Of a stretch of 64,000 nucleotides of DNA, positions 32,779 to 42,988 are shown in pieces. Positions within the stretch are counted from its first letter, which is position 1. Every line of letters begins with the position of its first letter. The stretch is from the NCBI GenBank assembly GCA_035771165.1, contig JAWNZC010000419.1, positions 3,689,001-3,753,000 of the forward strand, written 5' to 3'. The translations under genes were made by a program, and so were the position numbers. Below the pieces are notes generated by a model. It was given only the letters and a program-made list of their open reading frames with translations. It did not search any database and was not told the DNA's origin. The DNA is from Paragorgia papillata (Eukaryota > Cnidaria > Anthozoa > Scleralcyonacea > Coralliidae).

Positions 32779-33948
32779 TCACATGAGACCTTTATATTCG
32801 GTATAGGCTGGAGGTGGCACTTGATTCAGAGGTTTCGGTGATGGACCATCTTGGTCTTGTCCTTGGTCGAAATAAGGAAGAGGTGAATAAGAAGGATTCT
32901 GGAGTTGTATTGGATTATTTTGAACAGTTTGGATGTTCTGTAGAGCAATTGTTGAACCAGTTGGTTGGTTTAGCACTTGACCTTGTTGAGTTCGTCCACG
33001 CGATGCTGACGCCATGCCGCGATAGAAACAGACGACAATGGCGATGGGGATGACGACAGCAACAAGAACACTTACAACAATTACAGCAATAAGCCAGGAA
33101 GCTAAAGCTTTGGTTTCGTGATCACAACTTGATTTTGTACAATGGTTGGTTGAACTACAGCATTCGCCTGGTCCACCACAATCGCTATCCGAGCTACAAG
33201 ACTGGCCAACGCAGCCGCCATAACCACAGACATTGGTTTCCGAGGAATACATTTGCTTAATACAGCAGTACTTGTTATAACCACAATACAAGTCAGAAGA
33301 GCATTGAGTACAACCTGATTTTGTACAATAGTTAGTTGAGTTACAACATTCGCCTCGTCCACCACAATCGCTGTCCGAGGAACAAGGCTGGCCAACGCAG
33401 CCGCCAGAACCACAGACATGTCTTTGCTCGGAATACCTTTGCTTACAGCAGTACTTTTTGGAATCACAATCAAAATTAGAAGAGCACTCGTGACAAGGTG
33501 ATTTTGTACAATAGTTAGTTGAGTTACAACATTCGCCTGGTCCACCACAATAGCTGTTCGAGTAACAAGGCTGGCCAACGCAGCCGCCAGAACCACAGAC
33601 ATGCCTTTGCTCGGGATGCATTTGCTTACAGCAGTACTTGTTATAACCACAATCAGAGTTGGAATGGCACTCGTGACAAAGTGATTTATTTTTCGTACAC
33701 ACCTCGCTCGAACTACAGCATTCACCTGGTCCACCACAATCGCTGTTCAAGTAACAAGACTGCCCAACGCAGCCGCCAGAACGACAGACATTGATTCGCC
33801 AAGGATATCTCTTACAACAATACTTGTTAGGACCACAACCATATATACCCGTGTTGGAATTACACTCAGCTTCTACTTGTAGTTTCTTTTCGCTCAACAA
33901 GATAGCAACAGACAGGAGAACGGCAAGCGATATGTTGAACGTAAACAT
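32779..33948 (-). CDS. Array gene 5: four-module cysteine-rich membrane protein
   Basis: A single-exon protein of 389 residues. The leader (1-27) is followed by four modules; module 1 has a lengthened first loop (CNSNTGIYGCGPNKYCC) and module 4 an inserted residue (CCIKQMY). The transmembrane segment is about 281-312 (SWLIAVIVVSVLVAVVIPIA). The 77-residue tail carries TQQGQ, LQNIQTVQNNP and a PPAY motif in VPPPAYTEY. The last four residues, KGLM, and the TGA stop are read from a Harbinger-like MITE end (TCTCATGTGAACAGGCCC), so the native stop has been replaced. It is likely a surface protein whose tail can bind WW domains (family knowledge of PPxY); the ligand is unknown. Confidence 0.85.
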   Translation of the reverse strand: MFTFNISLAVLLSVAILLSEKKLQVEAECNSNTGIYGCGPNKYCCKRYPWRINVCRSGGCVGQSCYLNSDCGGPGECCSSSEVCTKNKSLCHECHSNSDCGYNKYCCKQMHPEQRHVCGSGGCVGQPCYSNSYCGGPGECCNSTNYCTKSPCHECSSNFDCDSKKYCCKQRYSEQRHVCGSGGCVGQPCSSDSDCGGRGECCNSTNYCTKSGCTQCSSDLYCGYNKYCCIKQMYSSETNVCGYGGCVGQSCSSDSDCGGPGECCSSTNHCTKSSCDHETKALASWLIAVIVVSVLVAVVIPIAIVVCFYRGMASASRGRTQQGQVLNQPTGSTIALQNIQTVQNNPIQLQNPSYSPLPYFDQGQDQDGPSPKPLNQVPPPAYTEYKGLM

Positions 33949-34025
33949 CGTTGACGAAGCTTAATCCGACAAGGATTCGTCGACAACAAACCCCACTCAA
34001 GTATCTATTATTTATTAGGCAACAT
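33949..34025 (-). promoter_or_regulatory. Conserved 5' block of gene 5
   Basis: GTTGTCGACGAATCCTTGTC followed upstream by the TATA-like CTAATAAATA near 34018-34009 matches genes 6, 8 and 9. The minisatellite at 34205 begins about 180 bp further out. Confidence 0.5.
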
Positions 34026-34204
34026 GACTTGGATAGTGCATGGGGGGCAGACTAGCCGTGTGCATACTGGGAGAATATGTAAAGCGCACCGCTTCCAACA
34101 AACAAAGTATTAATACTAAATGTTCTTACCATCATTAGTTATGGCAAGCCATATTGGACAAAAGCCATATGAGACAGCTATCATAGGTCGAGTTCACATC
34201 ATCG

Positions 34205-34805
34205 AGTGTCGAGATGAAAGTTCACATGTCGAGTTTGAATTCATATGTCGAGTTTGAATTCATATGCCGAGTTTGAATTCATATGCCTAGTTTGAATTCA
34301 TATGCCTACTTTGAATTCATATGTCGAGTTTGAATTCATATGCCGAGTTTGAATTCATATGCCGAGTTTGAATTCATATGCCTAGTTTGAATTCATATGC
34401 CGAGTTTGAATTCATATGCCTAGTTTGAATTCATATGCCTACTTTGAATTCATATGTCGAGTTTGAATTCATATGCCGAGTTTGAATTCATATGCCGAGT
34501 TTGAATTCATATGCCTAGTTTGAATTCATATGTCGAGTTTGAATTCATATGCCGAGTTTGAATTCATATGCCTAGTTTGAATTCATATGTCGAGTTTGAA
34601 TTCATATGCCTACTTTGAATTCATATGTCGAGTTTGAATTCATATGTCGAGTTTGAATTCATATGCCTACTTTGAATTCATATGTCGAGTTTGAATTCAT
34701 ATGCCGAGTTTGAATTCATATGTCGAGTTTAAATTCATATGCCGAGTTTGAATTCATATCAGTCGAGTTTGAATTCATGCATATGTCGAGTTTGAATTCA
34801 TATGA
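34205..34805. repeat. 19-bp minisatellite upstream of gene 5, ~30 units
   Basis: The unit is TTTGAATTCATATGYCGAG. Almost every unit contains the palindromes GAATTC and CATATG. The variable 5 bases take four main forms (TCGAG, CCGAG, CCTAG, CCTAC), and blocks such as TCGAG-CCGAG-CCGAG-CCTAG recur, a sign of higher-order duplication. Confidence 0.9.
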
Positions 34806-34859
34806 ATTCGTATAAACATACATTTGATATGAGTAATCGTTGTAATACAATAATTAACA

Positions 34860-35323
34860 TCTTAGCCTTACTGTTTATCTCTCTATATGGTCCAATACTT
34901 CGGATAAAACATTTACATAATTTACAGACAGTAAAATATTTCGCAGCATGCACGTATCTGACAGGAACTAGTAATGATTAACGGTCACCTCTGTTTTTAA
35001 AAAAGCTTCCAATGGTCCCTTATGAAATTAGGAAAAGATTATATTTCGCTGAATTCAGACGGACATTTTATTATAATCTGAAATATAACCTTTTGATTTA
35101 AGACTGATATAACGTTATTGTTAGGATTAGGGTCAGAGTTATAGCGTTAGTGCTATTCTTCTCAATTTGTTAAATAAATAAAGCGCCGTAAGCAAGCGGA
35201 CAACAGAAGTTCACAGTTGTTAAAAATATTTGCTGTTATCAAGCCCACTTTATACAAAACCTTGGTTGCTATGCGTATTTTCATTGGTTATTGCCCATGA
35301 TAGAGGACAGACACATGGACACG
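34860..35323. repeat. Duplicated spacer block
   Basis: 34860-35150 repeats the gene 5 3' flank (32306-32580). 35250-35323 matches 50675-50750 (GGTTGCTATGCGT, GACAGACACATGGACACG). No gene was recognised. Confidence 0.55.
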
Positions 35324-35721
35324 TTGTCAATCTCGTTCCAGAGACTCTGGGATAATCCGTTTCAAATCACAGGATTCTTGTTATTCCGGTTCAGGTACGC
35401 ATGCGTAAATATCCGAGCGAAATCTGGATAGTATGTTCTCCTTGTTTGACTTTTCCCCAAACAGGTCAATGAAGTTGCTGGCGAAGCTGGAATTACAGCA
35501 TCTACACACATACAGCGAAGATATCGATCGCGGCAACGTCTTCACTGGAGTCTTGTCGTCCGACATCTTTGTTATTTTGGTTTTATTAATTCTACTTCCG
35601 GTCACTTCAGACCAACTCATGCTCACTATTCAGCCAATAACGTAACGATTTGAAACGGATTATCCCAGAGTCTCTCGTTTCCCGGGTGGGGAACGTGGGC
35701 TCTGGGAACGAGATTGACATG
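35324..35721. mobile_element. Foldback element carrying a possible captured exon
   Basis: The ends TTGTCAATCTCGTTCC and GGAACGAGATTGACATG are inverted, as are inner arms (GGGATAATCCGTTTCAAATC). Comparison with 50747-50770 gives the empty site (GGACACGTCAGATCACG), with CACG repeated at both borders. The core on the minus strand (35626-35381) encodes SSLYVCRCCNSSFASNFIDL then FGEKSNKENI, a C-x2-C segment that looks like a real protein fragment, perhaps a zinc finger of ZAD-like type. The capture idea is inference. Confidence 0.6.
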
Positions 35722-35825
35722 CACGTCGTCAGATCACGTCAGCTGACTTGCTTTTTCCTTTCTTCATCCCCCAAAAATCCGGCAAGAGTTTTGATTAAAA
35801 CATTTTAAATTGTTGTATTGTATAA

Positions 35826-35938
35826 AACAAATAGATTCCATTTTGCCGTTGTCTGTTCAGTTATAGATGCACAGAAGACGTCATGCACAACGTGGCTTCT
35901 GTGCATCTATAACTGAACAGACAACGGCATTTGTTTAA
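35826..35938. mobile_element. MITE, CCGTTGTCTGTTCAGTT family, short copy
   Basis: The arms CCGTTGTCTGTTCAGTTATA and the complement flank a short core. Longer copies are at 44026-44193 and 50849-51034, and an isolated right end at about 46007-46025. Its right edge is cut by the element at 35940. Confidence 0.75.
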
Positions 35939-35939
35939 T

Positions 35940-36248
35940 CATAGTTATAATAGAAAATAGACATGGTTTGGAAACCCGGAAAACTTCAAAGCGGTTAACA
36001 ATCAAGCTACGATTCATGTTGAAAGGTACATGAAGGTGCCAAATCCTTTGTTTTAGGTTTATTAATATTTAAACAGTACGGTTGAGTGATTGAACCCAAA
36101 CGTTGCTATTGGACGATTACTTCATTATACAGAAAACACAATATGTTCAGTAACCGTGAAAGTGCAAAAATTTCCATAAACCTGAACAAAAACATAAAAC
36201 AATGACTTTTGTGAGCTTCCAAACCATGTCTATTTTCTATTAACTATG
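35940..36248. mobile_element. Foldback with 7-bp target duplication GTTTAAT
   Basis: It runs from CATAGT to ACTATG and is flanked by GTTTAAT at 35933-35939 and 36249-36255. The arms contain GAAAATAGACATGGTTTGGAA. The unsplit target is seen at 44190-44230 and 46016-46050 (TTTGTTAATTATATACTGCA). Confidence 0.85.
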
Positions 36249-36502
36249 GTTTAATATATATTGCATACTAAAAGACCTTGCTATTTCCGCACTTAGTTTT
36301 AATCGTCAATATAACGATATTGCCATATTGCATATGAAAGAAATAGCAATATACTGATCTGAGAAAAATGAAAAGTATTGCAGATATTATCAAGTATAGG
36401 GTACTTTAAGTATATAAGCTAAAAATTAAAGTTAAGAGTAAGATTGATATATAAGTCCGTCTCGAAGTGTGTTCTATTAGGGCCTGTTCACATGAGACAT
36501 GG

Positions 36503-37669
36503 TTATCTTGGAGGGTAGGGATAAATATTATATTCGGTATAGGCTGGAGGTGGCACTTGATTCAGAGGTTCTTGTGATGGAGCATCTTGGTCTTGTCCTT
36601 GGTCGAAATAAGGAAGAGGTGAATAAGAAGGATTCTGGAGTTGTATAGGATTATTTTGAACAGTTTGGATGTTCTGTAGAGAAATTGTTGAACCAGTTGG
36701 TTGGTTTAGCACTTGACCTTGCTGAGTTCGTCCACGCGATGCTGACGCCATGCCGCGATAGAAACAGACGACAATGACGATGGGGATGACGACGACAGCA
36801 ACAAGAACACTTACAACAATTACAGCAATAAGCCAGGAAGCTAAAGCTTTGGTTACACAATTACGTGATAATTCCGTACAATAGTTGCTGGAGCTACAGC
36901 ATTCACCTGGTCCACCACAATCGCTATCCGACTCACAAGGCTTGTCAACACAGCCTCCAGAAACACAGACAGAACTTTGGTGAGGATACCTTTGGTTACA
37001 ACAGTACTTGTTGTAACCACAATCCGAGTTAGAAGAGCACTTGTCACAATTTGAATCTGTACATAAGTAGGCTGAACTACAGCATTCACCTGGTCCACCA
37101 CAGTCGCTATCCGAGATACAAGGCTGACCAACGCAGCCGCCAGAACCACAGATATTGGTTTGCCAGGAATATCTTTGTTTACAGCAGTACGTGTTATAAC
37201 CACAATACAAGTCAGAAGAGCATCGAGTACAACCTGACTTTGTACAATATTTAGTTGAGTCACAGCATTCGCCTGGTCCACCACAATCGCTGTCCGAAGA
37301 ACAAGACTGGCCAACACAGCCGCCATAACGACAGACATGACTTTCATGCAAATATCTTGTCTTACAACAGTACTTGTTATCACCACAATACAAGTCAGAA
37401 GAGCATTGAATACAACCTGACTTTGTACAATATTTAGTTGAGTCACAGCATTCGCCTGGTCCACCACAATCGCTATCCGAAGCACAAGACTGGCCAACAC
37501 AGCCGCCATAACGACAGACATTACTTTGATGCAAATATCTTTTCTTACAACAGTACTTGTTATAACCACAATCCGTGTTAGAAGAACACTCGTCAGCTTC
37601 TACTTGAAGTTTCTTTTCGCTCAGGAGAACGGCAAGGAGAACGGCAAGCGATATGTTGAAGGTAAACAT
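36503..37669 (-). CDS. Array gene 6: four-module cysteine-rich membrane protein
   Basis: A single-exon protein of 388 residues. The leader is three residues shorter than in gene 1 (LAVLLAVLLSEKK). Modules 2 and 3 are very alike (CSSDLYCG..., RYLHESHVC versus RYSWQTNIC), which suggests internal duplication. All four modules keep 12 cysteines. The transmembrane segment is about 276-307. The tail (308-388) holds the PPAY motif in VPPPAYTEY and then the extension NIYPYPPR. This extension and the TAA stop come from the adjoining MITE terminus (read as CCCTACCCTCCAAGATAACC), like gene 5 but reading deeper into the element. Its closest relatives in the window are genes 5 and 8. Confidence 0.85.
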   Translation of the reverse strand: MFTFNISLAVLLAVLLSEKKLQVEADECSSNTDCGYNKYCCKKRYLHQSNVCRYGGCVGQSCASDSDCGGPGECCDSTKYCTKSGCIQCSSDLYCGDNKYCCKTRYLHESHVCRYGGCVGQSCSSDSDCGGPGECCDSTKYCTKSGCTRCSSDLYCGYNTYCCKQRYSWQTNICGSGGCVGQPCISDSDCGGPGECCSSAYLCTDSNCDKCSSNSDCGYNKYCCNQRYPHQSSVCVSGGCVDKPCESDSDCGGPGECCSSSNYCTELSRNCVTKALASWLIAVIVVSVLVAVVVIPIVIVVCFYRGMASASRGRTQQGQVLNQPTGSTISLQNIQTVQNNPIQLQNPSYSPLPYFDQGQDQDAPSQEPLNQVPPPAYTEYNIYPYPPR

Positions 37670-37745
37670 TGTTCACGAAGCTTCCGACAAGGATTCGTCG
37701 ACAACAAACCCTACTCAAGTATGCAGTATTTATTAGGCAACTTGA
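37670..37745 (-). promoter_or_regulatory. Conserved 5' block of gene 6
   Basis: It carries GTTGTCGACGAATCCTTGTC and CTAATAAATA (37736-37727), as in genes 5, 8 and 9. The spacer from 37746 to 38547 shows no recognised feature. Confidence 0.5.
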
Positions 37746-39396
37746 CTTAGAGGAGGAATATGTAAAGCGCACCGCTTCCGACAAACATGATTAAGTATTA
37801 ATGCTAAATGTTCTTACAGTCATTAGTACCTCATACACACGAAATGAACGCAATAACTCCTGAAATATGAAGGTATATATCTTATGGTTTGTATAGGTAA
37901 TAGCATGGTTGCGAGTGCAATTTCGAAAAAGCGCGTGCACTCGTGAGTTTTTCAAATACCTCAAATAACACTCGATCGTCCTTTCAAACCACTAAGAATC
38001 TTCTAGCCTTTTCATGTTTTTTTCAGTTGGAGTGAGGGAAAAGATTATGTAAATCACGACGAATCTGTATGCGATTTACAGATATTGATTATTTATTTAA
38101 ATATTTATTTCTTTTGAATTTTCTTCATTAAAAGAATTTGATGATGTTATTTATTGGTTCATTAGCTTTAAATATTTTCACTATTTCCTTTTTTCTGCAC
38201 TGTATTTTGGCTTAAAACTTCTCAGCTAATTAAAATCAATAAGTTTTTTCATGTATACTATTAAGGGATAAAGGACTGGGGGGTAATCGTCGTTACTTGC
38301 AGCCAGCGACTGAATTGTGAAGGACGCAGATCAACGTGGCCGTGTCAAGGCATATCAAAGGCGCTCCATGCAGGCAGCCGCCATACGACACAGTTCAGAC
38401 CACGGATCACAGCTAAGATGTTAGGTGTTGATTTTATGGAGGGAGGAAAATCGGGGAATCCGGCGAAAAACCCTCGAAGCACAGGAGAGATCAACTACAA
38501 CTCTAGACTCACATGAGTTCCAAGCCCGACAACGCATCCAAGTACTAACCCCGTCTACACACGCAAAAACGCACACTCTGTGTCAGACCTGATGCAGAAT
38601 GATGTCAGATCTGTTCAGAAAAATGTAGCGACCCCTGATACAGCCTGTTGCAGTATCAGCTATGATACACGTATGATATCATATCTGTATCATACCTGCA
38701 GCTACCACAGACTGTTCAGAACAGATTCTGTCAAACTGTATCAGCCTGACACGGTCAGTGCTGTATATAACAGACTGAACAGGTATGTTGTCTACACAGC
38801 AAAAAATCACTTTCTTGTTTTAAGAAAAAAAAAACTTGTTTTAAGAAATTTTTTCTTAAAATAAGAAATTTCTTATTTGGGAGAATAGCAAGAAATTTTT
38901 TCTTACTAAGAAAATCTAAGAAAATTATTTCTTAAAATAAGAAAATTATTTTCTTGTTTTAAGAAAAAGAAATCTTAATCCAAGAAAAAAAAAACTTATT
39001 TCAAGATATTTTTTTCTTAAAATAAGAAATTTCTTATTTGGGAGAATAGCAAGAAATTTTTTCTTACTAAGAAAATCTAAGAAAATTATTTCTTAAAATA
39101 AGAATAAAATTCAGTTTTTTTTCTTAACAAGAAAATATTTCTTGAAATAACAAAATTTGTTATAAGATTATTTTTTTATTGAAAAATAAGAAAAATAGCA
39201 AGAAAATAATTTACATGCTCACATGGTAAGAAAAATAGGAAACTGCATGCACATTACATTTATATTATAACTAAAATTACTTATAATTTTTTAAAACAAA
39301 CAAAATAACATGGAAATGTCATCAGTCTAGCATGAAGTGTATAAAGCTTTTTGAAGTTGCAAAAGCATGACAGCTGCATGCAGTGGAATCCCACTG

Positions 39397-39427
<31 letters not shown>

Positions 39428-39879
39428 TTAACAGTGTGTGGCCAAAAAATCTGGTCGAATAAACATGTACATTGCTTAAATCAACATGGTTATCAAATAT
39501 AAGAAAGACTGTAGCGTGCTTTTGTTCAAGGTAAAAAACTTGTGTGATTGCAAAGTACGGTAATACTAACTGGGCAGTCGTAAGGTGGCGTTCTTCACTG
39601 TATATACTGTACATTATAATATCAATGATATTCCGTATTCGAATGTCATGTGATGTTTTTGTGACTTCCAAAGGCTTCATAAATTAATTAAAAACCACAA
39701 GCAGGTGAAATAACATAACATTCACTGCACTTATAATATGGCTGTGCAGAAAACTATACCATAGAAGTTATGTAATATATAAAAAAAGTTCAAGTCGCAT
39801 CAGTTCTTTAACATGATTCCACTTTACACTTCCTGTATGCTTTTAACATCGCATTAACAAGAATCGCAATGTCCTTTGG

Positions 39880-40097
39880 TATGCAATTGTCATTGAAATC
39901 TGCAAAATGGTCATCCCAATTTCATTTTGTTTAGGATAATCAAAATCCAACAAATAAAGTGAATCACTGATGACAAACATACTACAACAGCTTCTAAAAA
40001 CTTCCCTGCTTCCGTCTTGAATATTAGTTGCTTTCCCACAATGACATAGCGAAAATCTTGGTTGTACACCATCAATGAAGTTGCATCCTCATGATTC
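39880..40097 (-). pseudogene. Possible 3' exon of a transposon-borne gene, frameshifted
   Basis: A polypyrimidine tract ending TTTTGAG (40104-40098) precedes a frame reading DFRYVIVGKQLIFKT and KFLEAVVVCLSS, then in a shifted frame LLDFDYPKQNEIGMTILQ. From memory, this kind of C-terminus (a YVIVG..LIF block, then FxLDFDYP) occurs in repeat-associated proteins of cnidarians and fish; I cannot name the family. At least one frameshift near 39960 suggests decay. Confidence 0.4.
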
Positions 40098-40124
40098 CTC
40101 AAAATAAGAAAGAAAAAGATTTGT

Positions 40125-40337
40125 TTAACTCATTCCTGTGCGACGACTTCCCCAGAGATGAATAAAATCATCTGGCATTAGCCAGAATAAAATACTAAAG
40201 ACCAATTCGGACAGGAAAGAGTTAGAGAGATAGTTTATAACTCATTCCTGTCTGAGGGCTTCCCCAAAGATGAATAAAATCATCTGGCATTAGCCAGAAT
40301 AAAATACTAAAGACCAATTCAGACAGGAAAGAGTTAA
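40125..40337. repeat. Two tandem ~100-bp MITEs, AACTCATTCCTG ends
   Basis: Two copies (40125-40223, 40236-40337) share GATGAATAAAATCATCTGGC and ATTAGCC; the ends AACTCATTCCTGT and ACAGGAAAGAGTT are inverted. Related units lie at 41181-41396, 18835-18922, 21405-21565, 22575-22655 and 23390-23490. Confidence 0.7.
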
Positions 40338-40430
40338 CTCTTTTATCCCAAACTGGCCAAAAAATGGCTGGGCCTCTATATACCCTCTTGGTTTAGGGAA
40401 AATACACCATATACCAAATACAGTCATTAC

Positions 40431-40525
40431 CTTCAGTTCATGAATCAACTCAATTGTGTTTTGGGCAGATTTGAGTCTTGCAAAAATTGTTGACACATGT
40501 TGAAGGAGATGTACAATTTTTGTGC
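40431..40525 (-). CDS. Possible internal exon within the 4-kb transposon
   Basis: On the minus strand TTTTATCTTTTACAG (acceptor) precedes a 95-base open segment encoding TKIVHLLQHVSTIFARLKSA and NTIELIHELK, followed by donor GTAATG at 40430-40425. The translation is amphipathic and protein-like. It lies upstream of the possible 3' exon at 39880-40097 on the same strand. No family is recognised and the call rests on splice signals alone. Confidence 0.35.
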
Positions 40526-40734
40526 CTGTAAAAGATAAAATAACAAACAATATCCCAGTTAGTAAAACAACTACAAAAATAAAACTAATGGACAGGATTT
40601 TAATGTAATTCAGTGCTGTAGTATACACTCATAAAATAATAAGAAAAATTTATTCAAAGGCTCTAAGAAAACTGATAACGAGTGTACATACCAAATATTA
40701 CACTTCACTGGCATTATCATGCACCTACATATAC

Positions 40735-40912
40735 TATATATATATATATGAAATGCACCTTCGCATATCAGAAGCCCTGTATATATATAATATATATATA
40801 TATACAGGGCTTCTGATATGCCCTGTATGTATGTATGTATGTATGTATATATATATATATATATATATATACATACAGGGCTTCTGATATGCGAAGGTGC
40901 ATTTCATACAAT
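40735..40912. repeat. Palindromic TA/GTAT microsatellite block
   Basis: GAAATGCACCTTCGCATATC and its complement close a nested palindrome around TA and GTAT repeats; CAGGGCTTCTGATATG occurs several times in both orientations. Confidence 0.75.
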
Positions 40913-41180
40913 TGACCTTAAATCACATAACCTCACGAAAATTGTTTGGTTGCTTGCTTGGTGAGCACACGATTGGCTGTTTTAAATAAAGTGGGCCATG
41001 GGAACAAGGCTACAGATAGTGTAACTTACAAACAATGAGCAGTAGCAGTGCATGCAGCCCAGAGGCGAGCAATTGACTTCACATACTGTAATTTCACATT
41101 CTTTGGTGGGCTAGCCCAGTGAGCTGGTCACCTCACCTCATCTAGTCACTCCTGTTCACTACCTGAGAAAAACCCCAGCC

Positions 41181-41396
41181 TTAACCCTTTCACTACTAGA
41201 CTTCTTCTCTCGACGAGTAAAATAGTCTGGCATTAGCCAGAGAAAAATACATACTAGAAGGCCCCAACAGTAGTAAAATGGTTAATGAGATAGGTTTTGA
41301 CTCTTTTACTACTAGACTTCTTCTCTCAATGAGTAAAATCATCTGGCGTTAGCCAGAGTAAAAACTAAAAGGCCCCAACAGTAGTGAAAGGGTTAA
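41181..41396. repeat. Two tandem ~100-bp MITEs, AACCCTTTCACTAC ends
   Basis: Copies at 41181-41283 and 41297-41396 contain GAGTAAAATCATCTGGCGTT and end in CAACAGTAGTGAAAGGGTTAA, the inverse of the left end. Confidence 0.7.
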
Positions 41397-41928
41397 GCCT
41401 GTTCAGTATATAAAAAATATAGCCCAATAACTGATCATCACTTACCTGATGTTGAACTTTATAACATCATATACAGGGGACTCAACAATAACCTTTACAT
41501 GTAGTCAGTAACCCCTGAGTTCTTGCCCTGAACAAAAACACAAAAACAGAAATTGATAGTTTTTTTGATATTTTTGAAAGATATTTTTGATAGTGTTTAC
41601 ACTGTAACTGCAAATACTATATATATAAGCTTACTGTTAAATGTGATGTTGAGTTGAAGATATCAAAACACATGGTATTAAATAATTAAACCAACCAGCC
41701 AAACCAGCTTAATATTAAATTAATGATATACTGTATACAGTGAAAGAATATACAGTGATATAAAGAATATACACGGTAAATTTTAAATAATTTTAATAGC
41801 TTGGACGATTCGACTAGGATTTATTCATCATCAGGAATACTAGAGACTTTCAAATCCCTTGATTAGGAATCATTGGAGTTATTAACATTTGAATATAAGC
41901 TTAAAGTTTAAGATTTAATACAGTAAAA

Positions 41929-42060
41929 ACCCGCTAACAAGAACCTTCAACTATAAGAACCTCAGGCTGAAATTAAGAATTTATTTATATAAGAATATAA
42001 GAACCTATCCCAGGCTGATTTGGTAAAACGTACGTTCTTGTTAGCGGATTTTTACTGTAT
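41929..42060. mobile_element. Tc1/mariner-like MITE, copy 2
   Basis: TACAGTAAAAACCCGCTAAC and GTTAGCGGATTTTTACTGTA form the TIRs; the body matches 21712-21862 in the reverse direction. Confidence 0.75.
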
Positions 42061-42988
42061 TACTAGTAAGAACTAAGAAGATTGTATCAGCTTGAAAAAT
42101 ATTAATACCGTAAGTAAATTCACTACATTTAAATTGCGTATTAAAGATGACTTACCTTCTACAATCTGACATATTTCTCGTCTACAGTAGACAATGATAA
42201 AAACAACGAGTTCCTTTGCAATACATCATAAAATACAAGCCACAAAGTGGTATTGATCAGTTAAACGCCAAGCTCCAACGGTCAATGGACGATTGTAAAA
42301 GTTTGAACCTCGTTAGCCCGCGTTCCCTTTGGTCAGTTTCACGGGTTATCACGATATACTCGCGTTAGCCTCGCGCGGCTCCCCACAGCTTTCTTTGGTT
42401 CGCTTTATGATATAAATATAATGCTTACATACTAGAATTAACTGGGGGCCATAATGCAAATAGATTCCATTTTTGTGGCCAACAATACTTATCTTATATT
42501 TGATATCATAAATAAAGCATGTCAGGTGAAAACGATCAAACAGTAACACAATTTTCTTTACATAATTTTTTTTTCTTATGTTAAGAAATTTTTATCTCAT
42601 AATATTTTTTTTCTTGTGGCAAGAAAATTTTTTTTTTCAAGAATTTTTTTCCTATAGCAAGAATTTTTTTTCTTAGTTAAGAAATTTTTTTCTTGCGGTA
42701 AGAAATATTTTCTTGTGGTTACAAATTTTTCTTATATCAAGAAATTATTTTCTTGCAATAAGAAAATATTTCTTGTTTTAAGAATTTTTTTTCTTGTTAA
42801 GAAAACGATTTTTTGCTGTGTACGGAGCTGTCGCAGTCTGTTAGAAATTCTAACTAAATGTTTATACATCGATCAGCACTGGTACATTCTGTAGCTGTCA
42901 GGCTGTATCAAGGTTGGCTACATTTCTTTGAACAGATCTGATATCAGAGCTGATCAGACAGCTGTGCATTTTTACGTGTGTAACCGGG

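Larger units (their letters stand above)
38793..42822. mobile_element. ~4-kb TIR transposon with AAGAAA-rich subterminal arrays
   Basis: The ends TACACAGCAAAAAATC and GATTTTTTGCTGTGTA are exact inverted repeats; TA on each side fits a TA target. Subterminal zones 38812-39180 and 42550-42805 are dense in TTTCTTGTTTTAAGAAA-type palindromes, and a 157-bp unit is repeated at 38857 and 39014. The interior holds possible exons on the minus strand and several small MITEs. No DDE transposase was recognised. Confidence 0.65.
38548..42988. mobile_element. Foldback element split by a 4-kb transposon
   Basis: The left end (CCGTCTACACACGCAAAAAC) and right end (TTTTTACGTGTGTAACCGGG) are inverted. Left body 38551-38790 and right body 42823-42988 share inverted blocks (AACAGATCTGATATCAG-like, GCTGTATCA). 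Everything between is a later insertion. Confidence 0.65.

Noticed and set aside
34205..34805. Possible CRISPR-like or coding repeat
   Set aside because: Units are contiguous 19-mers without spacers, and 19 is not a multiple of three, so it is a minisatellite.
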